This document shows, in pieces, positions 52,049 through 59,684 of a stretch of 64,000 bases of DNA. Every line of letters begins with the position of its first letter. Position 1 is the first letter of the stretch. Location of the stretch: positions 4,216,001 to 4,280,000 of the forward strand of contig NC_020126.1 in NCBI RefSeq assembly GCF_000331735.1, in the 5' to 3' direction. Source of the stretch: Myxococcus stipitatus DSM 14675 (GTDB lineage Bacteria > Myxococcota > Myxococcia > Myxococcales > Myxococcaceae). Below the pieces are notes generated by a model. It saw only the letters and a program-made list of their open reading frames with translations. It was not told the origin of the DNA and made no database searches. Both the position numbers and the translations under genes were made by a program.

Positions 52049-53332
52049 GTGAGTTCATCCATGGATCTTCCCTCCCAGGCCCGGTTCGAGCCTCTCCTTC
52101 GCCGTGCCGTGGCGGTGGTGCTGCTGGCATGGGCCGTGGGCCTGGTGCTGGCGGAAGTCGTGCTGCAGGTGGCCGCGTCCGCGGCGGTGTTCCTGGCGCT
52201 GGTGATGGTGGCGCTGCGGCGGTTGCGGCTGGCCTCGGACGTGCGCGCCTACGTGTTGGCGAGCATGGCCCTGTGCGCGTGGCAGGTGGTGTCGCCCGCG
52301 CTGGCGCTGTTCACCGGCGCGGCGAGCGCCTGGCCGCGCAGCTCGCGCTATGGGCAGGTGTTGGACTCGGTGGCGGGCGCGGCGGTGGCCTCCATTGGTT
52401 CGGTGGGCGTGCCGTGGCTGGCGCTGGCGGGGACGGTGGTGGCGGGGTGGCTGTTCGTCGCGGCGCTGGGCATGTTCCAGAACCGCGTGCGCTGGCCCTG
52501 GGAACCCCCGGCGTTCCTCAAGCTGAACCCCGGCCGGCTGCATGAGAACTTCGGCACGGAGGCGTCTCCTCGCTACGCGGCGGGAGGCATCTTCTTCCAC
52601 CGGCTGCGCTTCGCGCACGGCGCCATCGCCGCGCTGGGGCCCGCGCTCGCGGTGCTCGGCGGCTCCGAGGTGCTGCGGCGGCGCCTGCTCGCGGGCGCCG
52701 TCGTGTTGGGCATGCTCGTGTCCATCTACAACGCGTTCGCTCGCGCGGCGCTGGGCGCGGCGCTGCTGGTCAGCGTGGTGGCGCTGCTGCTCCTGGTGAG
52801 CGGCCGGGCGCGAAAGGTGGGCCTGGCGCTCATCGCGGTGGCGGTCGTCCTGGTGATGGCCTCACCGGCCTGGCGCGCGCGTCTGGAGAAGGCGGCGGGC
52901 AACATCTACGGCGGCGAGCGCGAGCTCGCGATGAAGGTGGGCTGGAACCTGGTGCGGGAGCATCCCTGGGTGGGCGTGGGCTTCGGCAACCACAAGGCGG
53001 CGGTCCTCGCTCGCCAGAGTGGCTCCGGCATCACGGACCTGCTGGCCACCGACTCCCACAACCTGTGGCTGACGGTGTGGGCGGAGACGGGCCTGGTGGG
53101 GCTGCTCCTGATGGTGACGGTGCACGTGCTCCTGGGCTGGGCCCTCATCCGCCGCTATCGCGCGGGCTCACTCGCGGCGACGGGTGCGCTGCTCTCCTTC
53201 GTGGGCTTCCACATCCTCGCGCTCGTGCACTACCTGCCGTTCCACTCCAGCGTGCACCTCTCGTTCGCCCTCGTCTGGGGCCTGGGGCTGTGCGAGGGCA
53301 GTGACGTGCTGCGCGGGCGGGCGCGCTCCTAG
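52049..53332 (+). CDS. O-antigen ligase/Wzy-type polymerase
   Basis: A 427-aa polytopic membrane protein with about ten hydrophobic helices. The Wzy_C/WaaL region has VGWNLVREHPWVGVGFGNHKA, then DSHNLWLTVWAETGLVGLLLM, typical of enzymes that polymerise or ligate lipid-linked glycans in the periplasm. A long loop (~140-175) precedes it. GTG 52049 is chosen, 4 bases after GAGG; ATG 52061 would leave a 16-base gap. It follows lptG by 1 bp, so it is probably part of the same transcript, giving LPS export and glycan assembly together. Ligase versus polymerase cannot be told from sequence. Confidence 0.8.
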   Translation: MSSSMDLPSQARFEPLLRRAVAVVLLAWAVGLVLAEVVLQVAASAAVFLALVMVALRRLRLASDVRAYVLASMALCAWQVVSPALALFTGAASAWPRSSRYGQVLDSVAGAAVASIGSVGVPWLALAGTVVAGWLFVAALGMFQNRVRWPWEPPAFLKLNPGRLHENFGTEASPRYAAGGIFFHRLRFAHGAIAALGPALAVLGGSEVLRRRLLAGAVVLGMLVSIYNAFARAALGAALLVSVVALLLLVSGRARKVGLALIAVAVVLVMASPAWRARLEKAAGNIYGGERELAMKVGWNLVREHPWVGVGFGNHKAAVLARQSGSGITDLLATDSHNLWLTVWAETGLVGLLLMVTVHVLLGWALIRRYRAGSLAATGALLSFVGFHILALVHYLPFHSSVHLSFALVWGLGLCEGSDVLRGRARS

Positions 53333-53358
53333 TTCGGGGGCGCGAGGAGACGGCCTCG

Positions 53359-54474
53359 TCAGCGAGGCGCCAGGGCGCGGGCCTCGAGCACGCGCCGGTA
53401 CACCGCCACCGTCCTCCGTGCGCACTCGTCCCAGGTGAAGCGCGCGGCGCGCTCATGTCCCAGCTCGATGAGCTGAGCGCGCAGGGCGTCGTCTCGCAGG
53501 ACTCGCAGGGTCGCCTCGCGCCAGGCCTCGGGGTCATCCGGCGACAGCCTCAGCGCCGCGCCCCCCACCACCTCCGGAAGTGAGCCGGCGTCCGAGGTGA
53601 GCACGGGGCATCCCGCCGCCATCGCCTCCAGCGCGGGAAGCCCGAAGCCCTCGTACTTCGAGGGCAGGAGCAGCGCCGCCGCGGCCCCGTAGAACAGGGG
53701 CATCTCGGCCTCCGACAGCTCCTCCAAGTCGAGCACGTTCTCGTGCAGGCCCAGCTCGTGCGCCACGGCGCCCTTTCCCGCAAGCAGGACGATGGGCACG
53801 GGCAGGTCCGCCGCGAAGTGCCGCAGCAGCGCCAGGTTCTTGAAGCGCTTGGCGTTGCCCACCGCCGCCACGTAGCGCGCGGGCAGCTCGTGGCGCTCCC
53901 TGAATGCACGGACCTCCTGGACCGAGGGCGGCTGGAAGTGCGAGTCCACGCCGTTGGGAATCACCTGCAGGCGGTACGGCGACAGCTTGAGGTGGCGCGC
54001 GAGCTCCTCTCGGGAGAACTCGGACACCGTCACCAGCGCGGAGGCCCGCTTCGCTCGCGGCCCCACGACGACGCGGTAGTACAGCGCCTGCGCGGGTGAG
54101 TACTCCTGGGCCAGCGCCACGTGGTTGGCGTCGTGCAACGTGGCCACCAGCGGCCCGCTCCAGAAGAGGGGCAGGGCGAACGACGTGGCGTGGAAGACGT
54201 CGGGCTTGAGCCGCGTCAGGTCCGCGGCGAGCGCGGGCTGCTCGATGGGGGAGAGGAACCCCGCGAGCGCGCGATGCACGGGCAGCGTCGGCGCGAGGGC
54301 CCCCAGGTCCTTGGGCAGTCCCTCCGGGGGGACGAGGGCGGAGAAGCGCAGGTCCGGAGCCATCGCGGGAACGCGCCGCGCGAGCTCCAGGGCATAGCGA
54401 GCGATTCCGTGCAGCCGGCCGCGCACCATGCGCAGGTCGAGGAGGACATGAGCCACGCTCCCCGCGTACCACAC
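53359..54474 (-). CDS. GT4-family glycosyltransferase
   Basis: A 371-aa GT-B protein. The N-terminal half begins VAHVLLDLRMVRGRLHGIARYALELARRV and DVFHATSFALP. The C-terminal half has VSEFSREELARHL, YVAAVGNAKRFKN and the donor-binding motif SKYEGFGLPALEAMAAGCPVL with the E-x7-E pair. Retaining GT4 enzymes transfer sugars from nucleotide donors to lipid-linked glycans at the cytoplasmic face. The start at GTG 54474 has GAGG 8 bases upstream. It is divergent from another GT4 gene at 54559, which may share its promoter region. Sugar specificity unknown. Confidence 0.85.
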   Translation of the reverse strand: MWYAGSVAHVLLDLRMVRGRLHGIARYALELARRVPAMAPDLRFSALVPPEGLPKDLGALAPTLPVHRALAGFLSPIEQPALAADLTRLKPDVFHATSFALPLFWSGPLVATLHDANHVALAQEYSPAQALYYRVVVGPRAKRASALVTVSEFSREELARHLKLSPYRLQVIPNGVDSHFQPPSVQEVRAFRERHELPARYVAAVGNAKRFKNLALLRHFAADLPVPIVLLAGKGAVAHELGLHENVLDLEELSEAEMPLFYGAAAALLLPSKYEGFGLPALEAMAAGCPVLTSDAGSLPEVVGGAALRLSPDDPEAWREATLRVLRDDALRAQLIELGHERAARFTWDECARRTVAVYRRVLEARALAPR

Positions 54475-54521
54475 GCTCGGGCCTCATGGGGGACGGGCGG
54501 ACGGTTGCTTCGCGTCGCTGT

Positions 54522-54537
54522 CGGCACAAGGCACGCT
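54522..54537 (+). promoter_or_regulatory. Candidate sigma-54 promoter upstream of the + strand GT4 gene
   Basis: CGGCAC-N5-ACGCT keeps GG and GC with 10 bases between them, as required for -24/-12 elements, but has T-to-C and TT-to-AC differences. It would start transcription near 54548, 11 nt before ATG/GTG 54559. Weak prediction from one site only. Confidence 0.25.
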
Positions 54538-54558
54538 GGATGCTAGAAGGCCGCCCTC

Positions 54559-55701
54559 GTGAAGGTCGCCCTCGTCCATGATTGGCTGGTCACCCACCGC
54601 GGGGGAGAGCGGGTGCTCGACGCGCTCTGCGAAGTCCTTCCCGACGCGGACATCTACACCCTCATCCACCGGCCCGGCAGCCAGTCCCCCGCCATCGAGT
54701 CCCGGCGCATCTTCACGTCCTTCCTCCAGCACATCCCGGGCATCCACGAGCGCTACCGGCACTTCCTGCCCCTGATGCCTCGCGCCATCGAGTCGCTGCG
54801 CCTGCGGGGGGACTACGACGTCGTCCTGTCCTCCAGCCACTGCGTGGCCAAGGGCCTGCGAGCCCCGGCGGGGCTGCCGCACCTGAGCTACGTGCACGCG
54901 CCCATGCGGTACATGTGGGACTTGTTCGACGACTACTTCGGACCGGGCCGAGCGGGCCTGCCCGTGCGTGCCGCGGCCCACGCGGTGCGCCCCTGGCTGC
55001 GGCGGTGGGACCGGGCTTCGGCGGCGCGCGTGGACCGCTTCGTCGTCAACAGCCACCACGTGGCGGGCAAGCTGCGGCGCTTCTGGAATCGCGAGGCCAC
55101 CGTGGTGCATCCCCCCGTGGACCTGGAGCGCTTCACCCGGCTCCCGCTCGAGGGCAGCGGCCAGGGGGGCTACTTCCTGTGGCTGGGGGCCTTCGCGCCC
55201 TACAAGCGGCTGGACATCGCGCTGGAGGCCTTCCGCGAGCTCGGCGCGCCCCTGTGGGTGGTGGGCACGGGCCAGGAGGCCGCGCGCCTCACGTCCGGCG
55301 CTCCGCCCGCCAACATCCGCTTCCTGGGCAATGTCCCCGACGACGCCCTGCCGGCGCTCTACCGCGATGCCCGCGCCCTCATCTTCACGCCCGAAGAGGA
55401 CTTCGGCATCACCCCGTTGGAGGCCCAGGCCTGCGGGCGCCCCGTCATCGCCTTCGGCCAGGGCGGCGCGCTCGAGACGGTGAATGCCCGCACAGGACTG
55501 TTCTTCGGCGAACAGTCACCGTCCGCGCTCGCGGAGGCCGTGCGCCGCTTCGAGACCTGGGAGGGTGGGTTCCGTCCCGAGGATGCCCGCGCCCAGGCCG
55601 GCCGCTTCAGCCGAGGGGCCTTCCAGCAAGCCATGCTCTCCGAGGTGGAGTCGCTCCTCAGGGTGGCGAGGAAATCCACACCCGACGCCAGGGCGGTGTG
55701 A
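54559..55701 (+). CDS. GT4-family glycosyltransferase
   Basis: A 380-aa GT-B enzyme: VKVALVHDWLVTHRGGERVLDAL at the N-terminus, LSYVHAPMRYMWDLF, NSHHVAGKLRRFW, VVHPPVDLERF, FLWLGAFAPYKRLDIA, and the donor site FTPEEDFGITPLEAQACGRPVIAF. This architecture fits GT4 mannosyl- or glucosyltransferases of exopolysaccharide and O-antigen clusters (WbaZ/WcaI-like). The length is normal. It starts at GTG 54559 and is followed, after 218 bp, by the sugar-phosphate transferase gene. A role in the repeat-unit assembly of the same polysaccharide is likely. Confidence 0.87.
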   Translation: MKVALVHDWLVTHRGGERVLDALCEVLPDADIYTLIHRPGSQSPAIESRRIFTSFLQHIPGIHERYRHFLPLMPRAIESLRLRGDYDVVLSSSHCVAKGLRAPAGLPHLSYVHAPMRYMWDLFDDYFGPGRAGLPVRAAAHAVRPWLRRWDRASAARVDRFVVNSHHVAGKLRRFWNREATVVHPPVDLERFTRLPLEGSGQGGYFLWLGAFAPYKRLDIALEAFRELGAPLWVVGTGQEAARLTSGAPPANIRFLGNVPDDALPALYRDARALIFTPEEDFGITPLEAQACGRPVIAFGQGGALETVNARTGLFFGEQSPSALAEAVRRFETWEGGFRPEDARAQAGRFSRGAFQQAMLSEVESLLRVARKSTPDARAV

Positions 55702-55792
55702 CGCGGCTGTCGCTCTGCTCTCCGTCTTTCGTCGCCGAGTGGAGTCGACGATGTGGTGGGGTCCCACAGGGGTTGTGGTAACCCATTGGTTT

Positions 55793-55808
55793 CACGGGGA
55801 TTCCCGTG
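55793..55808 (+). promoter_or_regulatory. Palindromic hairpin CACGGG-GATT-CCCGTG in the leader of the transferase gene
   Basis: A perfect 6-bp stem with 4-nt loop in the 218-bp gap before 55920, near other partial dyads (GTGGG/CCCAC at 55757-55766). Could be an operator or leader structure. Function not inferable. Confidence 0.3.
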
Positions 55809-55919
55809 TTAGGAGGCCGGCGAGTCAGAGGGAGTCGGGCAGGCAACGTGCTCGTTGGACCAGGGTGCGAGTCTTGCAGAGGGGTGGCGCCCCGTTGACC
55901 CGGATACAGGAGTCCAGAC

Positions 55920-57314
55920 GTGTTCAGTCGTCTCCAGCGCTTCTACACGTCCATCAAGGTTGTCGCGGACATGGTCATGCTCGCGGTGGCGTTCGCCTTG
56001 GCGTACGTCACCCGCTTCTCGGGCATCGTCCCTGTCACGGAGGGCATTCCTCCGTGGGAGGACTCGCTCGTCTCGCTGCTGATGGTGCTGGTCATCTTCC
56101 CAGCGACCTTCAAGCAGTCGAGGCTCTATGCGACCAACCGCTCCCGGACGAACACGGGTGAGGTGTTCGAGGTCTTCAAGTCCACCATCACCGCGACGCT
56201 CATCCTGGTGGCGGCGACGTACTTCGCCCGGGAGCGTTACTCGCGCCTGACGCTGGTCATCTTCGTCGTCTACGCCTTCGTGCTGGTGACGTGCAGCCGG
56301 CTGGCGTTCCGCTACGTGCTGAGCGAGGTGCGCCGGCGGGGCCACAACCTCAAGTCCATCCTCATCATCGGCGCGGGGGAGCTGGGCCAGCGCGTGGTGG
56401 AGACGGTGGAGGGCCACCGGGAGCTGGGCTTCCGGGTGACGGGCCTCCTGACACTGCGGCCGGAGAAGGTGGGCCAATATGTCAACGGCGTGCGGGTGAT
56501 TGGCCACGTGGACGACGTGGAGCGGGTGCTGGACGCCCAGCCCGTGGACCAGGTCATCATCGCGCTGCCGCTGCAGGAGCAGGCACACGTGAAGCGCCTG
56601 ATGGAGCCGCTGGCGCTGCGCACGGTGGACGTTCGCGTCGTGCCGGACCTGTACCAGTACATCACCCTGTACGGCGGGCTGGAGGAGTTCGGCGGCCTGC
56701 CCATCATCCGCCTCCAGGGCGACCCGATGGAGGGCTGGAGCCAGGTGGCCAAGCGGGCCTTCGACATCCTGTTCTCCCTGCTGGCCATCGTCGTCACGGC
56801 GCCGCTGATGGCGGCCACCGCGCTGGCGGTGCGTGTGTCGAGCAAGGGGCCCTTGCTCTACCGGCAGGAGCGCATGGGGATGGATGGCCGCACATTCCAC
56901 ATCCTCAAGTTCCGCACGATGCGCGTGGACGCGGAGAACACCGGCGCGATGATGGCGCGCAAGGACGACCCGCGCCGCACCGTCATCGGCACCTTCCTGC
57001 GCAAGTACTCGCTGGATGAGCTGCCGCAGTTCTTCAACGTGCTGACGGGGGACATGAGCCTCGTGGGTCCTCGTCCCGAGCGCCCCGTCTTCATCGAGGA
57101 GTTCAAGCGGCAGATTCCGCGCTACCACCTGCGGCACAAGGTGAAGGCGGGCATCACCGGCTGGGCGCAGATCAACGGGCTGCGCGGCCAGACGTGCATC
57201 GAGAAGCGCATCGAGTACGACCTGTACTACATCGAGAACTGGTCGCTGCTGATGGACCTGAAGATTCTCGTGCGCACGGCGCTCGGCGGCTTCCTCTCGA
57301 AGAACGCTTACTGA
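55920..57314 (+). CDS. Polyprenyl-phosphate glycosyl-1-phosphate transferase (WbaP/ExoE-like)
   Basis: A 464-aa membrane protein. Four N-terminal helices (VVADMVMLAVAFALAYVTRF and following) precede a CoA-binding-like Rossmann domain (KSILIIGAGELGQRVVE). The bacterial sugar transferase domain follows: AKRAFDILFSLLAIVVTAPLM, LLYRQERMGMDGRTF, LKFRTMRVDAEN, RKYSLDELPQFFNVLTGDMSLVGPRPERPVF and WAQINGLRGQT. It attaches the first sugar-phosphate to undecaprenyl phosphate and so starts synthesis of a capsule, exopolysaccharide or O-antigen. GTG 55920 has AGGAG 7 bases upstream. It is the last gene of the glycan module. Confidence 0.9.
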   Translation: MFSRLQRFYTSIKVVADMVMLAVAFALAYVTRFSGIVPVTEGIPPWEDSLVSLLMVLVIFPATFKQSRLYATNRSRTNTGEVFEVFKSTITATLILVAATYFARERYSRLTLVIFVVYAFVLVTCSRLAFRYVLSEVRRRGHNLKSILIIGAGELGQRVVETVEGHRELGFRVTGLLTLRPEKVGQYVNGVRVIGHVDDVERVLDAQPVDQVIIALPLQEQAHVKRLMEPLALRTVDVRVVPDLYQYITLYGGLEEFGGLPIIRLQGDPMEGWSQVAKRAFDILFSLLAIVVTAPLMAATALAVRVSSKGPLLYRQERMGMDGRTFHILKFRTMRVDAENTGAMMARKDDPRRTVIGTFLRKYSLDELPQFFNVLTGDMSLVGPRPERPVFIEEFKRQIPRYHLRHKVKAGITGWAQINGLRGQTCIEKRIEYDLYYIENWSLLMDLKILVRTALGGFLSKNAY

Positions 57315-57335
57315 GTCGCCGGCTTTTCGAGCGAG

Positions 57336-57387
57336 GGGGCCTCGGAAATCCGAGGCCCCACCCGAGCACCGGCGCCGGATTTCCGAG
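57336..57387. terminator. Two mutually exclusive hairpins between convergent genes
   Basis: Hairpin A: GGGGCCTCGGA-AA-TCCGAGGCCCC, an 11-bp perfect stem (57336-57359). Hairpin B: CTCGGAAATCCG (57341-57352) with CGGATTTCCGAG (57376-57387), a 12-bp perfect stem that uses the same left arm. Both can terminate either the rightward transferase gene or the leftward protease gene. No T-run is present. Confidence 0.5.
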
Positions 57388-57415
57388 AGCCCGACGCCGG
57401 GTGCAAGGTGGGGTG

Positions 57416-59350
57416 CTACTGGAGGTTCCAGACCGCGGTGCCGCTGCACGCCGTGCTGCTGTAGCAGCCCACCCGAATCTGGAGTGTGCCGGCGGCGGTG
57501 GCGGTGTAGCTCACGCTGGAGCCTCGGCCGCTGCACGCATCGTCATTGGTCGCCGCCTGGGTGGCGCCGCTGAAGATGCGCAGGAAGGTGTCGCCGGTGA
57601 AGGTCGCGCCCGCCAGGCCGCAGGTGGCCACGGTGAGGACCTGTCCGGCGGTGACGGGGACGTCCCGGTTGATGGTGGCCTGCTGGGCGCTGTTGGTGTT
57701 GCTGGCGCTGAAGTCGAACGCGCCCGACGTGGTCGGCGGAGGGCCGCTGCCGGTGATTTCCCAGACGACGGTGCCGCCGCAGCTCCCCGTCGAGTAGCAG
57801 CCCGCGCGCACCTCGTACTCGCCAGCGGTGGGGGCCCTGAAGGTGATCTTGGAGCCTCGGCCGCCGCACTCGTCGTCGTTCGTGGCGACGGACGTCCCCG
57901 CGGGGTTGAAGAGGCGCATGAAGGTGTCACCGGAGGTCTTCGCGCCCGTCAGGCCGCAGGTGCCCACGGTGAGCGTCTCGTTCGCGGCGAGGACGATCTT
58001 CTTGTTGGTGGTGTTCTGCTGCGCGCTGTTGGTGTCGGAGGCCGTGAAGGGGAAGGAGTTGGCGGGAGGGGGCGGTTCCTCGGGAGGCGGCTCGCCGTTG
58101 CCGTTGGGGTCCGGGCATCCGGCCGCGGGCAGCGCGCACTGCGGCAGGCTGGTGCCCAGGTGGCTGATGACGGCCTGGATGGGGACGCCTCGGTTGGGGC
58201 AGTTGGCGCAGTGGTGCAGAGACACCACCAGGTGGTCGCCGTACCCGAGCACGGGGGAGCCGGACGAGCCGCCCTGGGTGTCCGCGAAGTAGCCCACGTC
58301 ATTGGGGCCGCCGCTCTGGCAGGACGGCTCGTTCAGGCTGTAGATCTCCGCGAAGCCAGACGCGTCCGACGGGTCCGTCGAGGCGACGGCGATCTTCTTG
58401 CCGTAGCCCGCCGGGTGCTGCGGGACGTAGATGCGCTCGTTGACGGCCGCGCCGCTGTTGCGGAGCTGGAGGTAGCCGAACGCGTTGGTGGGGTTCACGG
58501 CCAGCCGCACCAGCGCGTAGTCGCGAGGCGCATCCGCCTGGACCAGCGTGGCGCCGGAGATGACGTGGCCCGGACAGCCGAACCAGCTGCCGCAGTTCGT
58601 GGCACAGGTGGCGCCTTCGGCCATGAACTCGAAGTCGGTGTTCTGGGCATCGCTGGCGGTCCCGATGCAGTGCTGGTTCGTCATGACGTGGCCCTGGTTG
58701 CCCACGAGCCAGCCGGTGCACGCGCTCGAGCCGCCGATGAGCAGGCGCGCCACGGGGCGGGCTCGGCCGTAGACGGTGGCCTCGGTGGTGGCGTAGCAGG
58801 GGGCCCAGTCGGAGTCGTCCGCTCCGCAGAGGGCCTTGTTGATGTCGGAGGTGAAGCCCTTCTCCGCGTTGGTGTAGCCCCGCGCGAAGCGGTCGATGCT
58901 GTAGCCGTGCTTGTCGAGGATGCCTCGGCGGCCCGGGGAGTCGCCGCTGTGGAGTTCCACGATGGCGGTGTCGCCGGGGATGTGCATGGCCCAGAAGCCG
59001 CCGCGGGCTCCGGGATGGGTGGCGTCATACCGCTTGGAGCGCCGTCCATCCGGCGAGCGCACCACCACGAAGTCTCCCGCTTCCAGCTCCAGCCGCTCGA
59101 AGTGCGCGGCGATGTAGGCGGCGCCCTCGTGGGTGATGACGTCGGTGTGGAGGGGGCCACTGTGCGTCCGCAGGGCCACCGAGGCGTAGGGATGGGCCGA
59201 CTCGAACCGCCGGTACACGTCCTCGCCGACCTTCGTGGCGCGCTGGGACGCGGAGGACGCGGCCACCGTGCACACGGGGGCGGACGCCAGTGCGGCCGGC
59301 GCACCTAACATCAGCGCGGCGACGAAACCTGCGAGCTGGACTCGTTTCAT
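57416..59350 (-). CDS. Secreted trypsin-like protease with two C-terminal beta domains
   Basis: A 644-aa protein with signal peptide (AALMLGAPAALASA). The propeptide-like N-terminal ~170 residues are followed by a chymotrypsin-fold domain: TNQHC (His227), RDYALVRL (Asp277) and DTQGGSSGSPV (Ser364). A Pro-rich linker (PPPEEPPPP) then leads to two ~100-residue beta repeats (~425-530 and ~535-644), each with an NSAQQ start, TVGTCGLTGA/TVATCGLAGA, GDTFMRLF/GDTFLRIF and a Cys pair: pre-peptidase C-terminal-type domains, usually removed or used for surface targeting. AGGAG lies 5 bases before the ATG, and TATAAC at 59399-59404 on the - strand is a plausible -10. Likely secreted for predation or nutrient release. 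Confidence 0.88.
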   Translation of the reverse strand: MKRVQLAGFVAALMLGAPAALASAPVCTVAASSASQRATKVGEDVYRRFESAHPYASVALRTHSGPLHTDVITHEGAAYIAAHFERLELEAGDFVVVRSPDGRRSKRYDATHPGARGGFWAMHIPGDTAIVELHSGDSPGRRGILDKHGYSIDRFARGYTNAEKGFTSDINKALCGADDSDWAPCYATTEATVYGRARPVARLLIGGSSACTGWLVGNQGHVMTNQHCIGTASDAQNTDFEFMAEGATCATNCGSWFGCPGHVISGATLVQADAPRDYALVRLAVNPTNAFGYLQLRNSGAAVNERIYVPQHPAGYGKKIAVASTDPSDASGFAEIYSLNEPSCQSGGPNDVGYFADTQGGSSGSPVLGYGDHLVVSLHHCANCPNRGVPIQAVISHLGTSLPQCALPAAGCPDPNGNGEPPPEEPPPPANSFPFTASDTNSAQQNTTNKKIVLAANETLTVGTCGLTGAKTSGDTFMRLFNPAGTSVATNDDECGGRGSKITFRAPTAGEYEVRAGCYSTGSCGGTVVWEITGSGPPPTTSGAFDFSASNTNSAQQATINRDVPVTAGQVLTVATCGLAGATFTGDTFLRIFSGATQAATNDDACSGRGSSVSYTATAAGTLQIRVGCYSSTACSGTAVWNLQ

Positions 59351-59684
59351 CGGTTCTCCTGCAGGGGATGGGGCTGCGCAGCATGGGCTGCACCCATGGT
59401 TATAGTCCTCGTCACTACTGGAGTTGGTTTGCCTCTGGTAACTGAGTGGCAGAAGCAGGCGTTTTCTGTGGAGCGGGTGGCGTTTGGGGGGAGGTGGGTT
59501 GTGAAAAGTGGAAGGCAGGCCGCCTCAGGGGGAGGGCGGTGCAGGTGGGGCGTCTGATTTCACACGGAGCGCGGTTGTTGCGGCCGGGTTGTGTGCGGCG
59601 TGTGGGATGGGGCGGTGGAAATGCGGTGGGGAGGGAGGGGGAGTCGGCCCCGCGTCGAGGCGAAGCCGTCTAGACTTGGGGGGC
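59351..59684. other. 334-bp intergenic region between divergent genes
   Basis: Probable promoter of the protease on the left (TATAAC at 59399-59404, - strand, with only a weak -35). The right part (59440-59670) is G-rich with no clear promoter. Small open frames here have poor coding character, so no gene is called. Confidence 0.4.

Noticed and set aside
59446-59673. 75-codon + strand frame in the intergenic gap before the MshEN gene
   Set aside because: Gly/Trp/Arg-rich product from a G-rich stretch, no domain and no ribosome-binding site. Not supported as a gene.
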